Shown: piece by piece, positions 6,801 to 8,590 of the stretch
Numbering within the stretch: position 1 is the stretch's first letter
How the letters are laid out: every line of letters begins with the position of its first letter
Assembly: GCA_946547205.1 (NCBI GenBank)
Contig: CAMNPA010000032.1
Location: 1 to 8,590, forward strand
Direction of reading: 5' to 3'
DNA length: 8,590 nucleotides
Source: an uncultured Selenomonadales bacterium
GTDB lineage: Bacteria > Bacillota > Negativicutes > Selenomonadales > Selenomonadaceae
Notes under the pieces: generated by a model
Told to the model about the DNA's origin: nothing
Database searches by the model: none
The model's input: only the letters and a program-made list of their open reading frames with translations
Made by a program: the position numbers and the translations under genes

Positions 6801-7604
6801 GCTGCTGAAAATCGTATGCTCTCCGCCGTCAAGTTGAGCAACAAAACTTTCGTGATTGTCGGCTTGAATGATGTGATTGATAATTTCTTCGTATTCGGGC
6901 AACTTGTCCGAAACTTTTTCGCCAACGAGATTCATATCGGTATAGCCGATAATCATTCCGCTTTTCGTGACGACGAGAGAATTTCTGTTGCCAATCTCGC
7001 CCATGCGCTTTATAAGATAGTGAACGTCGGCGAAATTAAAATCGAGCGCGACAACGGTTTTGCCGTCCGAAAGCGTCTTCGACATCGTGTAGCACATCAT
7101 TTTTGTCATCGCGTCGATATAAGGTTCAGTGATATAAACGTTGCCGGGATTTTCAATCGCTCCTTTGTACCAAAGACGCTCCGCCGCGTGATAATCTGCC
7201 GGCATATCGAAATCGGGAATAATCGTCCAACCTTTGTCGGCAACGTAAATATAGGCGTTGAAACAGACGCCGTTAGTTAAATCCTTTTGCTCACGTTTGC
7301 GCCGATAAAAAAATTGTTCCAGCTGTTCACGTGTCGCGCCGGACTTGAGCATTTGTTCAGCTTCCATTGCCATTCGCAACGTTGCGCCTTCCGCCGTCTG
7401 AATCGCGCCTTGAAAATCCGAACGTATGACTTCAAGTTGAGTTTGTCCAATCTCTTCCGTTTGATTCGACGTGATTTTGAATATCAAGCGGTCATTCATG
7501 ATGATGACGAGCAAAAAAATTACGGTGATGGCGATAATTATCACGAAGTCAGCGCGTCGCCCGCTCTTTAGAATTTCCCAGTCTTGAAAAAATTTCTTGT
7601 CCAC
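3804..7604 (-). CDS. Dual-Cache hybrid sensor histidine kinase (pseudo-HisKA, then HisKA-HATPase-REC-Hpt)
   Basis: A 1266-residue membrane sensor. Order: TM1 (about 20-36); first dCache-like extracellular domain (about 50-288, with WYKGAI and YITEPYIDAMT); TM2 (292-312); a degenerate HisKA-like segment (326-390) with Arg337 where the phosphorylated His should be; TM3 (about 417-436); second dCache domain (about 440-680, with RPWY and SPYYDSQTGQYCVT); TM4 (682-702); coiled linker; true HisKA with SHEIRTP (His740); HATPase with N-box Asn853/Asn857, DTGIGI (889-894) and GTGLGI (919-924); receiver (988-1105) with Asp994-Asp995, phosphoacceptor Asp1038, Thr1069 and Lys1091; a Glu-rich linker (1115-1140); and Hpt with HALKS (His1207). 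A full His-Asp-His relay is present. The start is GTG, with GGAGG 9 bases upstream. It is the first gene of the operon and overlaps the GGDEF regulator by ATGA, so that protein is the probable partner. Cache domains often bind small metabolites such as amino acids or organic acids; the ligand here is unknown. Confidence 0.96.
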   Translation of the reverse strand: MDKKFFQDWEILKSGRRADFVIIIAITVIFLLVIIMNDRLIFKITSNQTEEIGQTQLEVIRSDFQGAIQTAEGATLRMAMEAEQMLKSGATREQLEQFFYRRKREQKDLTNGVCFNAYIYVADKGWTIIPDFDMPADYHAAERLWYKGAIENPGNVYITEPYIDAMTKMMCYTMSKTLSDGKTVVALDFNFADVHYLIKRMGEIGNRNSLVVTKSGMIIGYTDMNLVGEKVSDKLPEYEEIINHIIQADNHESFVAQLDGGEHTIFSSETANGWLMILSVDNRAFYKDSYKQIIVTTLLSLIMMLAIIFFYLNAMKNGLKAETALRVKEEFLSRLSRELRDPLKKILNLSSVETVTTEDNPAEIAAKVRESALKLSDMMDNLFSFSTIVSRDKKKLSEEKIFQDKELSRVSRYARSGIIIVLIAAMTVAFGICFSTTMSWGDTKMSGEINHYEHQLNVWLENQRSILSMFVNLLREHPELMNDYPSAVKFLNDLAKHYPEISVCYLANPYKPHQVIMNNGWESTDPNWHVEKRPWYIETEHSAAGFSVSSPYYDSQTGQYCVTMAQIVFSNKNEFVGIFAIDFYIDRLTQVLGTSYTREGYAFLVDRNGIIINHPNDNYQLSKSRMTDISGTEYSAVYGGEGVKTLHDYTGDFVACLSKKNKTSSFTVVVANNWWNIYGNNILLGGIFIVLLMICVAIVNTLISRLLRWQETVNNQLKAASDTAMAANKAKSQFLAQMSHEIRTPINAVLGMNEMILRESRNADILDYAANIQSAGRTLLTLINSILDFSKIEDGKMEIVPVRYETTILIDDLANMISEKARKKGLDFKTKIDPNLPKSLYGDDVRLRQIITNILTNAVKYTHEGYVTLQIDGKILDADTYELKVAVNDTGIGIRKEDMGKLFQSFQRLDEERNRNIEGTGLGIAIVQKLLGMMESRLEVVSEYGMGSTFSFKLRQKIIDNNPIGNYDELHVKHITDADKKYLTAAGAKVLAVDDNSMNLKVISGLLKRNKIFPDLAESGQEGIEMAKKNFYNIIFLDNMMPGMSGVETLKVMQREKILSDKTKVIMLTASAIAGMREIYLREGFDDYLSKPIDVGELESILERHLPAEMISFVDEQTSEKISPPEEVAVVEEEEEVSDGDTFTNREKKIFGDACPDINLDIGLTYCMELKSLYVEILRDFKGEEKAQKIQAAFDSQDIKDYQILVHALKSTALSIGAENLSEQARNLEFAAKDNDVEKILANHADLMASYKKVREQIAKWLEDSQ
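3815..3819 (-). promoter_or_regulatory. Ribosome binding site deciding the start of the GGDEF regulator
   Basis: GGAGG on the minus strand, 7 bases before the ATG at 3807. It lies inside the last codons of the upstream kinase gene, and its spacing favours the 3807 start over the ATG at 3825. Confidence 0.75.
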
Positions 7605-7649
7605 AATTTCACACCTCCGTTGCGAAAATATTCAACTGCGAGCGTGTGT

Positions 7650-7658
7650 ATCCTACCA
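7650..7658 (-). promoter_or_regulatory. Candidate extended -10 promoter of the minus-strand operon
   Basis: On the minus strand, TGG directly precedes TAGGAT, matching an extended -10 element (TGn plus four of six bases of TATAAT). Transcription would start near 7643 and leave a leader of about 38 bases before the GTG at 7604. I find no good -35 hexamer at the expected distance; that stretch instead holds a direct repeat, which would suit an activator-dependent promoter. Confidence 0.35.
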
Positions 7659-7688
7659 ACACTTTTTGAGAAAAGCGACCACTTTTTG
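7659..7688. promoter_or_regulatory. Direct repeat, candidate LytTR operator
   Basis: CACTTTTTG occurs at 7660-7668 and again at 7680-7688, 20 bases apart start to start (about two helical turns). LytTR-family regulators typically bind pairs of roughly 9-base direct repeats separated by about 12 bases. Read on the minus strand, AAAGTG partly fits the general LytTR half-site (A/T, A/C, A/C, G, T, T). The repeat lies upstream of the candidate -10 of the operon and just upstream of the candidate plus-strand promoter. The binding protein is inferred only from the neighbouring lytTR gene. Confidence 0.3.
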
Positions 7689-7696
7689 CGCAAAGG

Positions 7697-7725
7697 TTTT
7701 CACGCGGGAAATTTTATGTTTTAAT
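7697..7725 (+). promoter_or_regulatory. Candidate promoter of the LytTR regulator gene
   Basis: TTTTCA (7697-7702), a 17-base spacer and TTTAAT (7720-7725) match -35 and -10 consensus at four and five of six bases. Transcription would start near 7732, giving a leader of about 80 bases that contains the hairpin at 7764-7795. Confidence 0.4.
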
Positions 7726-7760
7726 ACATACGGACTTTGACACCGCTTTACCTGCCCAAC

Positions 7761-7795
7761 AAAAAAAGTCGGATGCGAAATTTCGTCCGGCTTTT
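7761..7795. terminator. Terminator-shaped hairpin in the leader of the LytTR gene
   Basis: Bases 7764-7773 pair with 7786-7795 (one T-G wobble at 7769/7790). After a two-base bulge (7774-7775), 7776-7778 pair with 7783-7785 around a four-base loop. A seven-base A run (7761-7767) lies on the left and a four-base T run (7792-7795) on the right. The structure is therefore a better intrinsic terminator for leftward transcription (seven U) than for rightward (four U). Its right arm ends 7 bases before the ribosome site of the LytTR gene, so it could also act as a leader attenuator or an RNA-stability element. Confidence 0.5.
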
Positions 7796-7813
7796 CCCGT
7801 TTAAGGAGACGTT

Positions 7814-8566
7814 ATGTTAATCGCCATCGTTGATGACCAAATCGCCGACCTGCGAGTTGCCGCGACGTTCATAAAAAAATACATCGCGAAAAATTTTTCG
7901 GAGACGGCTCAATCAGTTCACATCGAAACTTTTTCCAATCCCAAAGAATTTCTGCGCGACTTTGTGCCGAACAGTTACGACTTGTTGATTCTGGATATTT
8001 TTATGAAGCCGCTCAACGGAATTCAAGTGGCGCAAAGTGTTCGTGAATCGGATCGTGACGTTGCGATAATTTTTTTGACGAGCAGCGAAGATTATATTTT
8101 GGAAGGCTACAAAGTTTTCGCCGTCGGATATTTTCTCAAGCCGCTCATCGACAATGCCGACCAGTTCGACAAAATTTTTTATTACATCTTCCCGAAGCTC
8201 TGCGACAATCAGAAAAGATTAATCGTGCGTGCAGGCGGCGTTGAAGTTGTCATTCCGCACAAAAATATTCGCTACATCGACATTGATGACAATCATCATG
8301 TTTGCATTCATCTTTCCGACAAAAAAATTTCCACAACGACGACTTACGAGGAAATTGCCGTTGCGTTGGAAAGTGATTCGCGTTTCGTCGAGTGCTATCA
8401 CCGCGTCATCGTCAACATGGATTTTATCAGGCGCATGGAAAGCGACAACTTTGTTCTCGTTGACGGCGACAGCGTGCCGATTAGCAAGCGCAAGAGTAAG
8501 TCCGCGAAAATGAAATACATGGCGCACCTAATCAGCGTCGGCTCGTCCAATACATGGTTGCTTTGA
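7814..8566 (+). CDS. LytTR-family response regulator (LytR/AlgR type)
   Basis: A 250-residue DNA-binding response regulator. The receiver domain (about 1-125) has the acidic pair Asp7-Asp8, phosphoacceptor Asp61 (LLILDIFMKPLNG), Thr89 and Lys109. The LytTR domain (about 134-240) shows NIRYIDIDDNHHVCIHL (151-167), FVECYHRVIVNMDFI (191-205) and VPISKRK (221-227), the usual marks of this fold, which binds pairs of direct repeats. The length is typical for the family. AAGGAG (7803-7808) lies 5 bases before the ATG. The gene is divergent from the kinase operon and shares a 209-base intergenic region. No LytS/AgrC-type partner kinase is visible; it may lie downstream of the window, or the neighbouring hybrid kinase may be the phosphate source. 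The family is certain; target genes are unknown, and the CACTTTTTG repeats upstream are candidates. Confidence 0.95.
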   Translation: MLIAIVDDQIADLRVAATFIKKYIAKNFSETAQSVHIETFSNPKEFLRDFVPNSYDLLILDIFMKPLNGIQVAQSVRESDRDVAIIFLTSSEDYILEGYKVFAVGYFLKPLIDNADQFDKIFYYIFPKLCDNQKRLIVRAGGVEVVIPHKNIRYIDIDDNHHVCIHLSDKKISTTTTYEEIAVALESDSRFVECYHRVIVNMDFIRRMESDNFVLVDGDSVPISKRKSKSAKMKYMAHLISVGSSNTWLL

Positions 8567-8590
8567 AGACGCCGTTTAATTGTTGAAAGT

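Larger units (their letters stand above)
1..7604 (-). other. Apparent five-gene operon (kinase, GGDEF regulator, hemW, metallopeptidase, yigZ)
   Basis: All five genes point the same way, with junctions of -4 bases (ATGA, 3804-3807), -4 bases (ATGA, 2542-2545), 18 bases (1217-1234) and 9 bases (266-274). No terminator-like hairpin was seen between them, so co-transcription from the promoter region right of 7604 is likely. The grouping is inferred from spacing only, and internal promoters cannot be excluded. Confidence 0.8.

Noticed and set aside
7737..7742. TTGACA as the -35 of the LytTR gene
   Set aside because: It is a perfect hexamer, but no -10-like sequence lies 16-18 bases downstream, where the A run of the hairpin begins.

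Overview
The window looks like chromosomal DNA from an anaerobic Firmicutes-type bacterium. A Negativicutes relative is my guess, at low confidence. The grounds are strong AGGAG-type ribosome binding sites, very tight gene packing, a LytTR regulator, multi-domain Cache hybrid kinases and a HemW-type radical SAM protein. There are no tRNA or rRNA genes, insertion sequences, phage genes or CRISPR arrays. Base composition is even throughout, apart from a marked excess of the octamer AAAATTTT.

Positions 7604 down to 1 (minus strand) hold five genes packed as one apparent operon. In transcription order they are: a 1266-residue membrane hybrid histidine kinase with two Cache sensor modules and a full relay (His, Asp, Hpt); a response regulator with a diguanylate cyclase (GGDEF) domain; HemW; a secreted HExxH metallopeptidase-like protein; and the start of a YigZ/IMPACT-family protein cut by the window edge. 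The first two junctions are 4-base ATGA overlaps and the next two gaps are 18 and 9 bases.

Positions 7605-7813 are a divergent intergenic region. It holds candidate promoters for both directions, a 9-bp direct repeat resembling a LytTR operator, and a terminator-shaped hairpin in the leader of the next gene. Positions 7814-8566 (plus strand) encode a LytTR-type response regulator, and nothing is recognisable in the last 24 bases.

The first two operon genes read as a signalling unit: extracellular ligand, kinase autophosphorylation, receiver, Hpt, receiver of the GGDEF protein, then cyclic-di-GMP. The LytTR regulator may control the operon or itself through the shared intergenic region.

The oddest things are (1) a 102-bp unit tandemly inserted twice inside hemW, in frame and inside the conserved GGGTPT motif; (2) a vestigial His-to-Arg kinase dimerisation domain, with its own Cache sensor, fused in front of a complete Cache hybrid kinase; and (3) a degenerate second GGDEF-like domain at the end of the cyclase.
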